NCBI GenBank assembly: GCA_964636665.1
Contig: CAZWVT010000010.1
Coordinates: forward strand, 1 to 45,052
From: JAAYLC01 sp964636665
GTDB lineage: Bacteria > Bacteroidota > Bacteroidia > Flavobacteriales > Flavobacteriaceae
Direction: 5' to 3'
DNA length: 45,052 nucleotides
Shown here in pieces: positions 15,542 through 24,894 of this stretch. The stretch's first letter is position 1. The number at the start of each line of letters is the position of its first letter. The notes under the pieces were generated by a model. That model did not search any database. It was not told the origin of the DNA and worked only from the letters and a program-made list of their open reading frames with translations. Both the position numbers and the translations under genes were made by a program.

Positions 15542-18500
15542 ATGCAAACTAATAAGATACCTTCCTTTTATTCTCAATTCTCCAAGACGGAAGAATTGAA
15601 GAATGCCATTGTCGATTCTCAACCTGAAATATTTATTGATGGACTTACAGGTTCCGCCGTTTCAATGGTTTTGGCAGAAAATTTTAAAGAACAGCGATTG
15701 CCTTTTTTGTTTATTTTAGAAGATAAAGAAGAGGCTGCGTATCATCTGAATGATTTAGAAAGTCTGCTGGGAGATTCAAATGTGTTGTTTTATCCTGCGA
15801 GTTACCGTCGTGCTTATCAAATTGAAGAAACAGATAATGCAAATGTGTTGCTTCGTTCGGAAGTGTTAAACAGAATCAATTCCAAAAAGAAACCTGCGAT
15901 TATCGTTACTTATCCCGATGCTTTGTTTGAAAAAGTCATCACCCGAAAGGAATTGAAAAAAAACACATTGAAAATTAATGTTGGAGATAAACTCTCGCTG
16001 GATTTTATCAATGAAACGCTTTTTGAATATCATTTTAAACGAACAGATTTTGTAACAGAACCGGGAGAATTTGCTGTTCGCGGTGGAATTGTAGATGTTT
16101 TTAGTTTTAGCAATGACGAGCCTTATCGGATAGAATTTTTTGGAGATGAAATAGACAGCATCCGAACTTTTGATGTCGAGACGCAATTGTCATTGAACAC
16201 CAAGAAAAAAGTTAATATAATTCCGAATATTGAGCATAAAACTGTTGAAGAAACACGTGAGTCTTTTCTGAAATACATCGCGTCAAAAACGGTGGTTTTT
16301 ATTAAAAATGAATCGTATGTATTGGGGCGAATTAACCAACTTTTTGAAAAAGCAGAAGAAATTCACGAGGGTCTGAATCCGATAATTAAACGTGCAAAAC
16401 CTAAAGAACTATTCGTTACGTCTGAAGATTTATCTAATCAACTGAATAGTTTTACGCAAGTTTATCTAAGAAAACCGCTCCATCAAAAAACCGATGTATT
16501 AATTACTTTCCAAACTCGTCCTCAACCGTCCTTTAACAAGCATTTTAATTTGTTGATTGACGATTTAAATAAAAATCACGAGGATGGGATTAAAAATTAT
16601 ATTTTTTGCAGCACAGAACAACAAGCCAAACGGCTTCGGGATATTTTTCGAGATACGGAAAAGAAGGTAAATCAATTTGAAACGTTAGTGTTTCCGCTGT
16701 ATCGAGGATTTATTGATTACGATTTAAAAATTGCTTGTTATACCGACCATCAGATTTTTGAGCGTTATCACCGCTTCCGATTAAAAAACGGATATGCTAA
16801 AAAAAAGGCGATTACGCTCAAAGAACTCTCCAATATTGAAGTGGGAGATTACGTAACCCATATCGATCACGGAATCGGGAAATTTGGCGGATTGCAAAAA
16901 ATTGAAGTGGAAGGAAGGATGCAAGAAGCGATAAAATTGTTTTACGGCGACCGCGATATTTTATATGTAAGCATTCATTCATTGCATAAAATTTCCAGAT
17001 ATAACGGAAAAGATGGCAAAGAACCTAAGATTTACAAACTCGGGAGTGATGCTTGGAAAAAACTCAAAGCAAAAACAAAAGCCCGGGTTAAGGAAATTGC
17101 CTTTAATCTGATTGAACTTTATGCCAAGAGAAGAACCGTGGAAGGTTATGCATTTAATCCCGACAGTTATTTACAAGCGGAATTGGAATCTTCTTTTGCT
17201 TATGAAGATACGCCCGACCAAAGCAGCGCTACGGAAGATGTAAAACGCGATATGGAAAGCGACCGTCCAATGGATCGGCTGGTGTGTGGCGATGTTGGTT
17301 TTGGAAAAACTGAAGTTGCCATTCGCGCAGCTTTTAAAGCAGTAGATAACGGAAAACAAGTTGCCGTGTTGGTGCCTACTACGATTTTGGCATTTCAACA
17401 TTTCAAAACTTTTACCGACAGACTTGCGGATATGCCGGTAACGGTCAATTACCTCAACCGATTTCGAACTGCCAAAGAAAGAAGAACGATTCTCGAAGAT
17501 TTAAAAAACGGAAAACTGGATATTGTCATCGGAACGCATCAGTTGGTAAATAAAAATGTAGAATTTAAGGATTTGGGATTGCTGATTATCGATGAAGAAC
17601 AAAAATTCGGAGTAGCCGTTAAAGATAAACTCAAAACGTTAAAAGAAAATATTGATACGCTGACACTAACTGCAACGCCCATTCCGAGAACGCTTCAATT
17701 TAGTTTGATGGCTGCACGCGATTTATCGGTGATTACCACGCCTCCGCCTAATCGATATCCGGTGGAAACCCAAGTAATTCGTTTTTCAGAAGAAATTATC
17801 CGAGATGCCATTAGTTATGAAATATCTCGTGGCGGTCAGGTGTTTTTTATTCACAATCGGATTCAGAATATTGCAGAAGTAGCCGGAATGATTCAGCGAC
17901 TTGTGCCGGATGCAAAAATTGGAATCGGTCATGGCCAAATGGACGGAAAGAAATTGGAAGATTTGATGCTCCGATTCATGAATAACGAATTTGATGTCCT
18001 CGTTTCAACAACTATCGTGGAAAGTGGTTTGGACGTTCCCAATGCCAACACTATTTTTATCAACAATGCCAATAATTTCGGCTTATCAGATTTGCATCAA
18101 ATGCGCGGACGGGTTGGACGAAGTAATAAAAAAGCTTTTTGTTTTTTTATCACCCCCGATGAAATTGTGATGACTGAAGAAGCTCGAAAACGAATGAATG
18201 CTTTGGAGCAATTTTCTGATTTGGGAAGCGGATTAAACATTGCGATGAAAGATTTGGAAATACGCGGGGCGGGCGATTTGTTGGGAGGAGAACAAAGCGG
18301 GTTTATCAATGAGATTGGGTTTGAAACCTATCAGAAAATTTTGACCGAAGCCATTGATGAATTAAAAGAAAACGAATTTAAAACGCTTTATGAAACTTCT
18401 GATGACACCAAAAAAGAGTACATCAGAGAAACGACTTTTGATACTGATTTGGAATTGCTAATCCCTACAGATTATGTCAATAACATCACAGAACGACTGA

Positions 18501-18880
18501 ATTTATACACCCGTCTGAACGAATTAAAAACCGAAGAAGAACTTGAGAAATTTGCGTCTGAAATGGAAGATCGATTTGGACCGCTTCCGGATGAAACTCA
18601 AAATTTATTAATCAGCATACGCTTAAAATGGTTGGCTATAAATCTTGGTTTTGAACGCATTGTCATCAAAAACAATCGGATGGTTGGATATTTTATTGCT
18701 GACCAAGAAAGCGGTTTTTATAACAGTAAAACCTTTGGCCGTATATTGGAATATATGAAAACGGTTTCCAAACAGGTGAAAATGAATCAGAAGGAAACCC
18801 GAAACGGATTGCGATTGTTGATGACATTTGAAAATATTAATTCCGTAGAAAAAGCACTGAAACAGTTGCGTGAAATATAA
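15542..18880 (+). CDS. mfd: Transcription-repair coupling factor
   Basis: Mfd removes RNA polymerase stalled at DNA damage and recruits UvrA. From the ATG at 15542 the protein has 1112 residues, normal for the family; a TTG one codon upstream is less likely. The order is: UvrB-like N-terminal region, CarD/RID-type polymerase-binding domain from about residue 430 (VGDYVTHIDHGIGKFGG), the helicase with Walker A GDVGFGKTE (583-591), Walker B DEEQ (from D684), LTATPIPRTL, TTIVESGLDVPNANT, QMRGRVGRS, then the C-terminal TRCF domain. All key motifs are intact. The TlpA-like gene follows after 33 nt and may be co-transcribed. Confidence 0.97.
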   Translation: MQTNKIPSFYSQFSKTEELKNAIVDSQPEIFIDGLTGSAVSMVLAENFKEQRLPFLFILEDKEEAAYHLNDLESLLGDSNVLFYPASYRRAYQIEETDNANVLLRSEVLNRINSKKKPAIIVTYPDALFEKVITRKELKKNTLKINVGDKLSLDFINETLFEYHFKRTDFVTEPGEFAVRGGIVDVFSFSNDEPYRIEFFGDEIDSIRTFDVETQLSLNTKKKVNIIPNIEHKTVEETRESFLKYIASKTVVFIKNESYVLGRINQLFEKAEEIHEGLNPIIKRAKPKELFVTSEDLSNQLNSFTQVYLRKPLHQKTDVLITFQTRPQPSFNKHFNLLIDDLNKNHEDGIKNYIFCSTEQQAKRLRDIFRDTEKKVNQFETLVFPLYRGFIDYDLKIACYTDHQIFERYHRFRLKNGYAKKKAITLKELSNIEVGDYVTHIDHGIGKFGGLQKIEVEGRMQEAIKLFYGDRDILYVSIHSLHKISRYNGKDGKEPKIYKLGSDAWKKLKAKTKARVKEIAFNLIELYAKRRTVEGYAFNPDSYLQAELESSFAYEDTPDQSSATEDVKRDMESDRPMDRLVCGDVGFGKTEVAIRAAFKAVDNGKQVAVLVPTTILAFQHFKTFTDRLADMPVTVNYLNRFRTAKERRTILEDLKNGKLDIVIGTHQLVNKNVEFKDLGLLIIDEEQKFGVAVKDKLKTLKENIDTLTLTATPIPRTLQFSLMAARDLSVITTPPPNRYPVETQVIRFSEEIIRDAISYEISRGGQVFFIHNRIQNIAEVAGMIQRLVPDAKIGIGHGQMDGKKLEDLMLRFMNNEFDVLVSTTIVESGLDVPNANTIFINNANNFGLSDLHQMRGRVGRSNKKAFCFFITPDEIVMTEEARKRMNALEQFSDLGSGLNIAMKDLEIRGAGDLLGGEQSGFINEIGFETYQKILTEAIDELKENEFKTLYETSDDTKKEYIRETTFDTDLELLIPTDYVNNITERLNLYTRLNELKTEEELEKFASEMEDRFGPLPDETQNLLISIRLKWLAINLGFERIVIKNNRMVGYFIADQESGFYNSKTFGRILEYMKTVSKQVKMNQKETRNGLRLLMTFENINSVEKALKQLREI

Positions 18881-18913
18881 TTTTATAATGACTCCTAATT
18901 TAAATGAGTAAAA

Positions 18914-20092
18914 ATGCAGATTATGCTAAAATTTTTTTTGATAGGATTGTTTCTTTTACCTTCATTATCAATTGCCCAACATACAATTTCCGGAACATTT
19001 GAACCCGCCGAAGATTTTGATTTTATCATTGTTTATAAAGTTACTTCAGAACGATGGGTTTATTCAGTAAACGGAAAAATCGGTGCAAACGGTTCTATTG
19101 ATTTGTCTTTAGAAGAGAATGCGAAATCCGGCGTATATAAAGTTGTCTATGATTTACCGGAAAGAGAAAATGCTTTTACCATTATATACAACGGAAATGA
19201 AGATATCGATTTTTCATTTTCAAANNNNNNNNNNNNNNNNNNNNNNNNNNNNNNNNNNNNNNNNNNNNNNNNNNNNNNNNNNNNNNNNNNNNNNNNNNNN
19301 NNNNNNNNNNNNNNNNNNNNNNNNATTTATCGAAAAAGCAATTATTTCGATTCTTTTGATTTTTCATCAGATTTTCTACAAAACTCCGGATTTGCCCTCG
19401 ACTTGATAAAACGGTATTATTATGAATTTGTAACCTTAAACAACAACGAAAACTTTCGAGCTGTAATAGATGATATTGTCCGTGAAACTTTGCTTTCAGG
19501 GCGAGATTATCAAAAAAACTTATTGACTGATTTCTGGCAATTTCTATATGACGGCAGACGAACAAATGCTGCAAATTATTTGGCGTCAAGACATTTAATT
19601 CGAGTGGCTAGAACCCAGGGAGATGAGGAACTTGCTACAAACCTGGAGCGCATTGTAAATACCTCCGTAGGAGCTATCGCACCCGATTTTAAATTGATGC
19701 ATTACGATGAAAGCAAAACTTTTCGTGAGTTACAAGGTTCAGATTATTACGTGCTCATTTTTTGGAGTACCGAATGCCCACATTGTACCGATCAAATGCC
19801 TGTAATTTATGAACAATTAAAAGACATTCCGACTTCAAAAATCCGCGTAGTTACCATCGCATTGGAAATTGAAAAAGAGAATTGGTCGCGGTTTTCAAAA
19901 CAATTTTCAACTTATATCAATGTTTTGGGACTCGATCAATGGCGTGATGAAATTGCAAACACTTACGACATTCAGGCAACTCCGACATTTTTTGTGTTAG
20001 GTGCGAATAAAGAAATTTTATTGCGTCCGAGAGGTGTAAGCAATTTACTCTCAATTGTAGAAGCTATAAAAAACTACAAACCCGAACGATAA
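18914..20092 (+). CDS. TlpA-like thioredoxin-fold secreted protein (interrupted by assembly gap)
   Basis: The N-terminal part is a signal peptide (LKFFLIGLFLLPSLSIAQ) followed by a beta-rich region (HTISGTFEPAEDFDF) like the N-terminal domain of Bacteroidota TlpA/AhpC-type proteins. The C-terminal part is a thioredoxin fold: GAIAPDFKLMHYD, the redox motif CPHC in FWSTECPHCTDQMP, and the cis-Pro segment IQATPTFFV. One hundred N (19225-19324) interrupt the middle, so the true length and the frame across the gap are not known; the two halves fit one gene. Likely a periplasmic disulfide reductase/isomerase. The start may be M4 (18923). It is convergent with the SCO gene, only 7 nt apart. Confidence 0.8.
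   Translation: MQIMLKFFLIGLFLLPSLSIAQHTISGTFEPAEDFDFIIVYKVTSERWVYSVNGKIGANGSIDLSLEENAKSGVYKVVYDLPERENAFTIIYNGNEDIDFSFSXXXXXXXXXXXXXXXXXXXXXXXXXXXXXXXXXXIYRKSNYFDSFDFSSDFLQNSGFALDLIKRYYYEFVTLNNNENFRAVIDDIVRETLLSGRDYQKNLLTDFWQFLYDGRRTNAANYLASRHLIRVARTQGDEELATNLERIVNTSVGAIAPDFKLMHYDESKTFRELQGSDYYVLIFWSTECPHCTDQMPVIYEQLKDIPTSKIRVVTIALEIEKENWSRFSKQFSTYINVLGLDQWRDEIANTYDIQATPTFFVLGANKEILLRPRGVSNLLSIVEAIKNYKPER
19225..19324. other. Assembly gap of exactly 100 N
   Basis: A run of exactly 100 N inside the thioredoxin gene. This is the usual placeholder for a gap of unknown size, so the open frame through it is not evidence of frame. Confidence 0.95.
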
Positions 20093-20099
20093 TGATTTA

Positions 20100-20774
20100 T
20101 CAGTTTTCGTAGATTTCATTTTCCAAGATTCGGATGTCCTTTAAAAGTTGTTTCATTTCATCAGAATCTGTTCCGTCATAAAATCCGCGAATGCGTTTTT
20201 GTGTATCGACCAAAACAAAATTTTCCGTGTGGATTAAATCAAATTCTTCGTAAGGATTGTCTTTTGCTACAAGGTAGGATTTCCGGGCAAGGTCGTAAAT
20301 TTCTTTTCTATCGCCGGTAACGAGATTCCATTTTGAATCAATGACACCTTTTTCAATTGCGTATTCTTTTAAACGAGCAACGTCGTCAATTTCAGGAGTT
20401 ACGGTATGAGAAAGCAACAAGATATGGTCGTCATTTTTAAGGGCTTCTTGAAGTTCAACCATGTTGTCGGTCATAATCGGACATATAGTCTGACAAGTAG
20501 TAAAGAAAAAATCGGCAATGTAAATTTTATCTTCATAATCGCGTTGCGTTACAGTTTCTCCGTTTTGGTTAGTCAATGCAAAATCAGCGATGGTGTGATA
20601 TTTTTTTACATAATGTTTGGTCGAATCTACTAAGGTTAAATCTACCTGATAAGGTTGGTAAATTTTCAATCTTTTTTCCGGTCGTACAATCTGCATCATC
20701 ACCGTGATGATTATTGCAGATAAAACCAACATTACAATGGCGAAGAACTTATATTTTTTAAAAAAATCGAGCAA
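20100..20774 (-). CDS. SCO1/SenC family protein
   Basis: SCO proteins are membrane-anchored thioredoxin-fold proteins that insert copper in cytochrome c oxidase or act in thiol redox. Seen are a single membrane anchor (FFAIVMLVLSAIIITVMM), the copper/thiol motif CQTIC in DFFFTTCQTICPIM, and the later His in LIHTENFVLVD. The frame is open to a TTG at 20831, but no ATG exists before the membrane segment, and a -7 box (20801-20808) lies inside that extension. I therefore prefer the TTG at 20774, giving 224 residues (start then LDFFKKYKFF). The start is uncertain; the family call is firm. Confidence 0.85.
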   Translation of the reverse strand: MLDFFKKYKFFAIVMLVLSAIIITVMMQIVRPEKRLKIYQPYQVDLTLVDSTKHYVKKYHTIADFALTNQNGETVTQRDYEDKIYIADFFFTTCQTICPIMTDNMVELQEALKNDDHILLLSHTVTPEIDDVARLKEYAIEKGVIDSKWNLVTGDRKEIYDLARKSYLVAKDNPYEEFDLIHTENFVLVDTQKRIRGFYDGTDSDEMKQLLKDIRILENEIYEN

Positions 20775-20800
20775 TTTTTTTGAGTTTATTTTTATCAGTG

Positions 20801-20808
20801 CAAAAATA
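20801..20808 (-). promoter_or_regulatory. -7 promoter box of the SCO gene
   Basis: The minus strand reads TATTTTTG, a full TAnnTTTG match. The start of transcription would fall near 20796, about 20 nt before the TTG at 20774 and after the TTG at 20831. It therefore argues for the shorter protein. Confidence 0.45.
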
Positions 20809-21077
20809 CATTCATTTCGATAAATCTTCAAGATATCTTTAAGCTAATCCTCTTTGAAACATTATAAATCTATGTGAAAAGAGGAAAAACGATTGTTATC
20901 TTTAGAAAATCTTATTATTTAAAAACGCATCAGATAATGGATGGTATAAATTTGTTTGGAGTTTTTTTAAAAAAGTCAGGTTCTTTTTGATGTATAATCC
21001 ACAGATAGAGATGTAAATGGAATGTAAAACCTGCAAACCGGAAAAGAACATTATTTTTTTTGCAAGTTTGAAAAGAT

Positions 21078-21085
21078 TACTTTTG
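21078..21085 (+). promoter_or_regulatory. -7 promoter box of rseP
   Basis: TACTTTTG is a full match 25 nt before the rseP ATG; TTTG at 21059-21062 lies 15 nt upstream. The remainder of the 20832-21110 spacer is AT-rich and holds nothing else I can name. Confidence 0.55.
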
Positions 21086-21110
21086 TGCCTAATTTTTTTC
21101 CAAATATCAA

Positions 21111-22442
21111 ATGAGTCCATTTGCCATTAAAGCCATTCAATTGTTGCTAAGTCTATCGTTGTTGATTGTACTTCACGAATTGGGGCATTTTATTCCTGCA
21201 AAATTATTTAAAACCCGAGTAGAGAAATTCTATCTTTTTTTCGACGTAAAATTTTCGCTTTTCAAAAAGAAAATAGGTGAAACTGTTTACGGAATCGGTT
21301 GGTTGCCGTTGGGCGGATATGTAAAAATAGCCGGAATGATTGATGAGAGCATGGATAAAGAACAAATGGCGCAGCCTCCCAAGCCCTGGGAATTCCGAAG
21401 CAAACCTGCCTGGCAACGATTGATTATAATGCTCGGTGGAGTTACTGTAAATATTATTGTCGGGTTTATGATTTATATGGGGATTCTTTTTTATTACGGA
21501 CAAAATATTACCACCAATGAAGATATTCCGCAAGGATTTGCAGTAGCGCAACAATTTAAAGAATTTGGTTTTCAAGATGGTGACCAAATCCTAAAAATTG
21601 ACGGAAAACCCTTGGATAATGTAATGGAAATCAATCTTCATTTATTTCTGCGAGATGCCAGATCTATTGAAGTAAAACATTCCAATGGCTCGATAGAAAC
21701 CATTACGCTTCCTGAAGATATCGGCATGCAAATGTTTAAAGCCGATATTATGCAACCTTTTTGGCCACGAACAAGTACAGCTATAGATTCAGTATTTGCA
21801 GATACTCCCGCAGCCAAAGCCGGTCTGAAAGCGACTGATCGAATTATTGCAATCAACGGCGTAAATGTAACCTACAGAGATGAATTCCAACAAATTTTTG
21901 AACAAGATAAGGATAGAGAACATGAAATTGTAGTGCTTCGTGAGGGAGAACAACAAACACTTTATATCACTCCGAATGAAGACGGATTGTTGGGAATATT
22001 GTATTCTTCAAAAGAACTTCTTCCTCAATTGGGTCAAACAAAAATTGAATATTCTTTGGGTGAGAGTATCGTGGGCGGTTTCTCGTACGGTTATAACACA
22101 TTAAAAGATTATGCCGCTCAGATGAAATATGTTTTCACCAAAAAAGGAGCAACCCAAGTAGGTGGTTTTGCTACGATTGGAAGCTTATTTCCTGCTACCT
22201 GGAATTGGCAAAACTTTTGGGAAACCACCGCATTTATTTCCATCATTTTAGCGTTTATGAATATTTTACCCATTCCTGCATTGGACGGAGGGCATGTGAT
22301 GTTTTTGCTTTATGAAATAATAACAGGAAGAAAACCGGGAGATAAGTTTATGGAATTTGCCCAAATGATAGGCTTTTTCATCTTAATCGCCTTATTGCTT
22401 TTTGCCAATGGCAACGATATTTATCGCTGGTTATTCGGATAA
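21111..22442 (+). CDS. rseP: Site-2 protease RseP (M50 family)
   Basis: An inner-membrane zinc protease that cuts transmembrane segments, such as anti-sigma factors, in envelope-stress signalling. The 443 residues show the zinc motif HELGH (22-26), a GYVKIAGM loop, two PDZ regions in the periplasmic middle (about 125-290), and the second zinc ligand in PIPALDGGH (D392). TM helices lie near residues 8-28, 103-122, 370-390 and 420-440. The usual neighbours of the E. coli gene (cdsA, bamA) are absent. It ends at a terminator shared with the convergent gene. Confidence 0.95.
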   Translation: MSPFAIKAIQLLLSLSLLIVLHELGHFIPAKLFKTRVEKFYLFFDVKFSLFKKKIGETVYGIGWLPLGGYVKIAGMIDESMDKEQMAQPPKPWEFRSKPAWQRLIIMLGGVTVNIIVGFMIYMGILFYYGQNITTNEDIPQGFAVAQQFKEFGFQDGDQILKIDGKPLDNVMEINLHLFLRDARSIEVKHSNGSIETITLPEDIGMQMFKADIMQPFWPRTSTAIDSVFADTPAAKAGLKATDRIIAINGVNVTYRDEFQQIFEQDKDREHEIVVLREGEQQTLYITPNEDGLLGILYSSKELLPQLGQTKIEYSLGESIVGGFSYGYNTLKDYAAQMKYVFTKKGATQVGGFATIGSLFPATWNWQNFWETTAFISIILAFMNILPIPALDGGHVMFLLYEIITGRKPGDKFMEFAQMIGFFILIALLLFANGNDIYRWLFG

Positions 22443-22470
22443 CATAAGCAGATGAAATTATAATAAAAAG

Positions 22471-22505
22471 TTGCGCCCTGCTGTGAGAATAACGGCAGGG
22501 CGCAA
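22471..22505. terminator. Bidirectional terminator between rseP and a small secreted protein gene
   Basis: An 11-bp GC-rich stem (22471-22481 with 22495-22505, TTGCGCCCTGC/GCAGGGCGCAA) is followed by AGTTTTTA on the plus strand and CTTTTTATTA on the minus strand. Placed between two convergent genes. Confidence 0.88.
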
Positions 22506-22533
22506 AGTTTTTATGACTTCTTAAAGATTGAGA

Positions 22534-22878
22534 TTAATTATCTTCTTCCCATTGGGCAAATTGTTCATCAGTCAAAATCTTTTTCATCTCAGCACGTAAA
22601 TTGTTGTCTATTTTTTCTTTCTCACTTCTGACAGCAGCCGAACTTTGGTCTTTTCCGGTAACGCTCTTTTGGTAGTCAACTTCTTTTTTTACCAATGCTC
22701 TAAAAACCGCTCTGGATTGATTTCCGTTTAAATTGTATTTCTCGGTCATTAAATCAGACTTATTTTTTGCTATTACCTCCGGACGGTCTTTATTTTCAGT
22801 CAATGATTGTGCATTGACAGTCTGAAAACCGACAAAAAAGAAAGCTGTTATTGCGAATATTGAGATTAATTTTTTCAT
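22534..22878 (-). CDS. Small secreted helical protein of unknown function
   Basis: 114 residues with a signal peptide (MKKLISIFAITAFFFVGF, cleavage likely after VNAQ). The mature part of about 90 residues is charged and helical (YNLNGNQSRAVFRALVKKEVDYQK, EKEKIDNNLRAEMKKILTDEQFAQWEE). The ending LTDEQFAQW recalls small periplasmic proteins of the Spy/CpxP kind and related Bacteroidota families in size and pattern, but I cannot assign a family. It lies downstream of lysS on the same strand, past the lysS terminator, so it is probably its own unit. Confidence 0.75.
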   Translation of the reverse strand: MKKLISIFAITAFFFVGFQTVNAQSLTENKDRPEVIAKNKSDLMTEKYNLNGNQSRAVFRALVKKEVDYQKSVTGKDQSSAAVRSEKEKIDNNLRAEMKKILTDEQFAQWEEDN

Positions 22879-22957
22879 TTTGATTTTTGTTTTAAATTCA
22901 GATTACTAAAAGTAATGCTTTACGCTTGGATATAATGCAAAATATAAGCCAAAAAAA

Positions 22958-22996
22958 TCAAAACCGCATAAAAATGTTCAGTTTATGCGGTTTTGA
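22958..22996 (-). terminator. Intrinsic terminator of lysS
   Basis: A 15-bp stem (22958-22972 with 22982-22996, core AAAACCGCATAAA/TTTATGCGGTTTT) has a 9-nt loop. On the minus strand the stem runs straight into seven T. It lies 29 nt past the lysS stop. Confidence 0.88.
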
Positions 22997-23025
22997 AAAA
23001 ATAATTTTAAAATTGTTTTTAACAG

Positions 23026-24714
23026 TTATATTTTTTTTACCGTGAGTAAATCACCATCTTTTTCTACGGAGGCAAGTTTTGCTTTTGTCAATCCTTTGAT
23101 TGCTTTGTCCCACTTTTTATTACTCAATCCGCTTTGAGATTTAACTTCATCCAATGATGTTGTTTCTTCTTTAAGTAGCGATAACAGGTGCGTTTCGTCT
23201 TCCGATAAGACAGGTTTTTTCTGTTCCGGGCGCATTTGAGGGAAAAATAATACTTCTTGAATTGAGGCATTGTTTGTCAAAAACATAATCAAGCGATCCA
23301 TCCCGATTCCTAAACCGCTGGTAGGCGGCATTCCGTATTCCAATGCGCGTAAAAAATCATAATCGATGTAAGAAGAAGCTTCTTCATCTCCTCTTTCTGA
23401 TAGTTTTAATTGCTCGACAAATCGTTCGTGCTGATCGATAGGATCGTTTAATTCGGTATAAGCATTTGCAATTTCTTTTCCGCATACCATAAGCTCAAAT
23501 CGTTCGGTAAGCTCTGGATTTTCGCGGTGTTCTTTGCATAAAGGACTCATTTCCTTGGGATAATCGATGATGAAAGTCGGCTGAATAAAATTTGGTTCTG
23601 CTTTTTCTCCAAAAATTTCATCGATTAATTTTCCTTTACCCATAGTTTCATCTACCTCGACGCCCATTTTTAAAGCTGCTTCCCGAATTTCATTTTCGCT
23701 TTTTCCGTTGATGTCGAATCCTGTGTATTTGAGAATGGCATCAGTCATAGTTATCCGCTCGTAGGGAGCTTTAAAATCAATTTCATGTTCTCCAAAAGTG
23801 GCTTTTGTCGTTCCGTTTACAGCGATAGCACAATGTTCAAGCAATTTTTCGCAGAATTCCATCATCCAGTTGTAGTCTTTGTAGGCAACATAGATTTCCA
23901 TGGCGGTAAATTCCGGATTGTGGGTTCGGTCCATTCCTTCATTTCTGAAGTTTTTGGAAAATTCATATACGCCGTCAAAACCACCGACAATTAAACGTTT
24001 CAGATAAAGCTCATTGGCAATTCGAAGATACAGCGGAATGTCCAGAGCATGGTGATGTGTAACAAAAGGTCGTGCTGCCGCGCCTCCGGGAATTGGTTGC
24101 AAAACAGGAGTTTCTACTTCCATGTAACTGCGTTCATTGAAAAACGTCCGCATCGCATTGAAGAGTTTCGTGCGTTTTATGAAAATTTCTTTAACGTGAG
24201 GATTTACTATTAAATCGGCATAACGCTGACGATAACGTTGCTCCGGATCGGTAAATGCGTGATGGATTTTTCCGTCGGCATCTTCACGTGGTTGTGGCAG
24301 TGGCCTCAATGTCTTGTTGAGAACGGTAAAATTCTTTACCATTACTGTTTTTTCTCCTACTTGAGTTGTAAAAAGAATACCCTCAACACCGATGATATCT
24401 CCAATGTCCAACAGTTTTTTGTAAACTTCATTATACATGGTTTTGTCTTCTCCGGGGCAAATTTCATCGCGATTAAAATAAACTTGAATTCGTCCTTCGG
24501 CGTCTTGTAATTCTGCAAAAGAAGCTTTCCCTTGAATCCGACGCGTCATTAACCGACCGGCAATAATGACTTCTTTTCCTTCTTGAAAATCCTCTTTAAT
24601 TTCTTTGGAAGTATGATTAACCGGATATAAATCGGCCGGATATGGATTGATTCCTAATTCACGAAGTTGGTTGAGTTTTTCACGTCGAACGTTTTCTAAA
24701 CCGGTAGCTTGCAT
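23026..24714 (-). CDS. lysS: Lysine--tRNA ligase (class II) with C-terminal extension
   Basis: Charges tRNA-Lys. The N-terminal OB-fold (VIIAGRLMTRRIQGKASFAEL) binds the anticodon. The class II core has ALDIPLYLRIANELYLKRL, motif 2 FRNEGMDRTHNPEF and motif 3 TSGLGIGMDRLIMFL. The usual enzyme ends soon after VLFFPQMRPEQ, about residue 500. Here about 61 more residues follow (502-562), with a winged-helix-like pattern: ETHLLSLLKEE, SLDEVKSQSGLSNKKWDKAIKGL, then a beta-like GDLLTVKKI. I recall such extensions in other Bacteroidota enzymes; the role is unknown to me. Single-gene unit with its own promoter and terminator. Confidence 0.96.
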   Translation of the reverse strand: MQATGLENVRREKLNQLRELGINPYPADLYPVNHTSKEIKEDFQEGKEVIIAGRLMTRRIQGKASFAELQDAEGRIQVYFNRDEICPGEDKTMYNEVYKKLLDIGDIIGVEGILFTTQVGEKTVMVKNFTVLNKTLRPLPQPREDADGKIHHAFTDPEQRYRQRYADLIVNPHVKEIFIKRTKLFNAMRTFFNERSYMEVETPVLQPIPGGAAARPFVTHHHALDIPLYLRIANELYLKRLIVGGFDGVYEFSKNFRNEGMDRTHNPEFTAMEIYVAYKDYNWMMEFCEKLLEHCAIAVNGTTKATFGEHEIDFKAPYERITMTDAILKYTGFDINGKSENEIREAALKMGVEVDETMGKGKLIDEIFGEKAEPNFIQPTFIIDYPKEMSPLCKEHRENPELTERFELMVCGKEIANAYTELNDPIDQHERFVEQLKLSERGDEEASSYIDYDFLRALEYGMPPTSGLGIGMDRLIMFLTNNASIQEVLFFPQMRPEQKKPVLSEDETHLLSLLKEETTSLDEVKSQSGLSNKKWDKAIKGLTKAKLASVEKDGDLLTVKKI

Positions 24715-24737
24715 AATGTTTGTTTTTTATAAGAGTG

Positions 24738-24745
24738 CAAAGATA
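24738..24745 (-). promoter_or_regulatory. -7 promoter box of lysS
   Basis: The minus strand reads TATCTTTG followed by CA, a full match 23 nt upstream of the lysS ATG. No T-box or lysine riboswitch is visible; the leader is only about 20 nt. Confidence 0.6.
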
Positions 24746-24894
24746 ACAAATACACACTTAAATGTGAGGTGAATGAATCTGACGGTGTTTTGATTTTTGT
24801 TAATTAATACTCAAAAAATAAACTGAAAAGAAAATGATATCTTTTGTTTTCTTAACTTTTAACCCTTGTTTTCGATAAATTTAAAAAATAGAAT

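Noticed and set aside
24715..24894. T-box or lysine riboswitch before lysS
   Set aside because: The leader from the -7 box is too short to hold one and no known motif is present.
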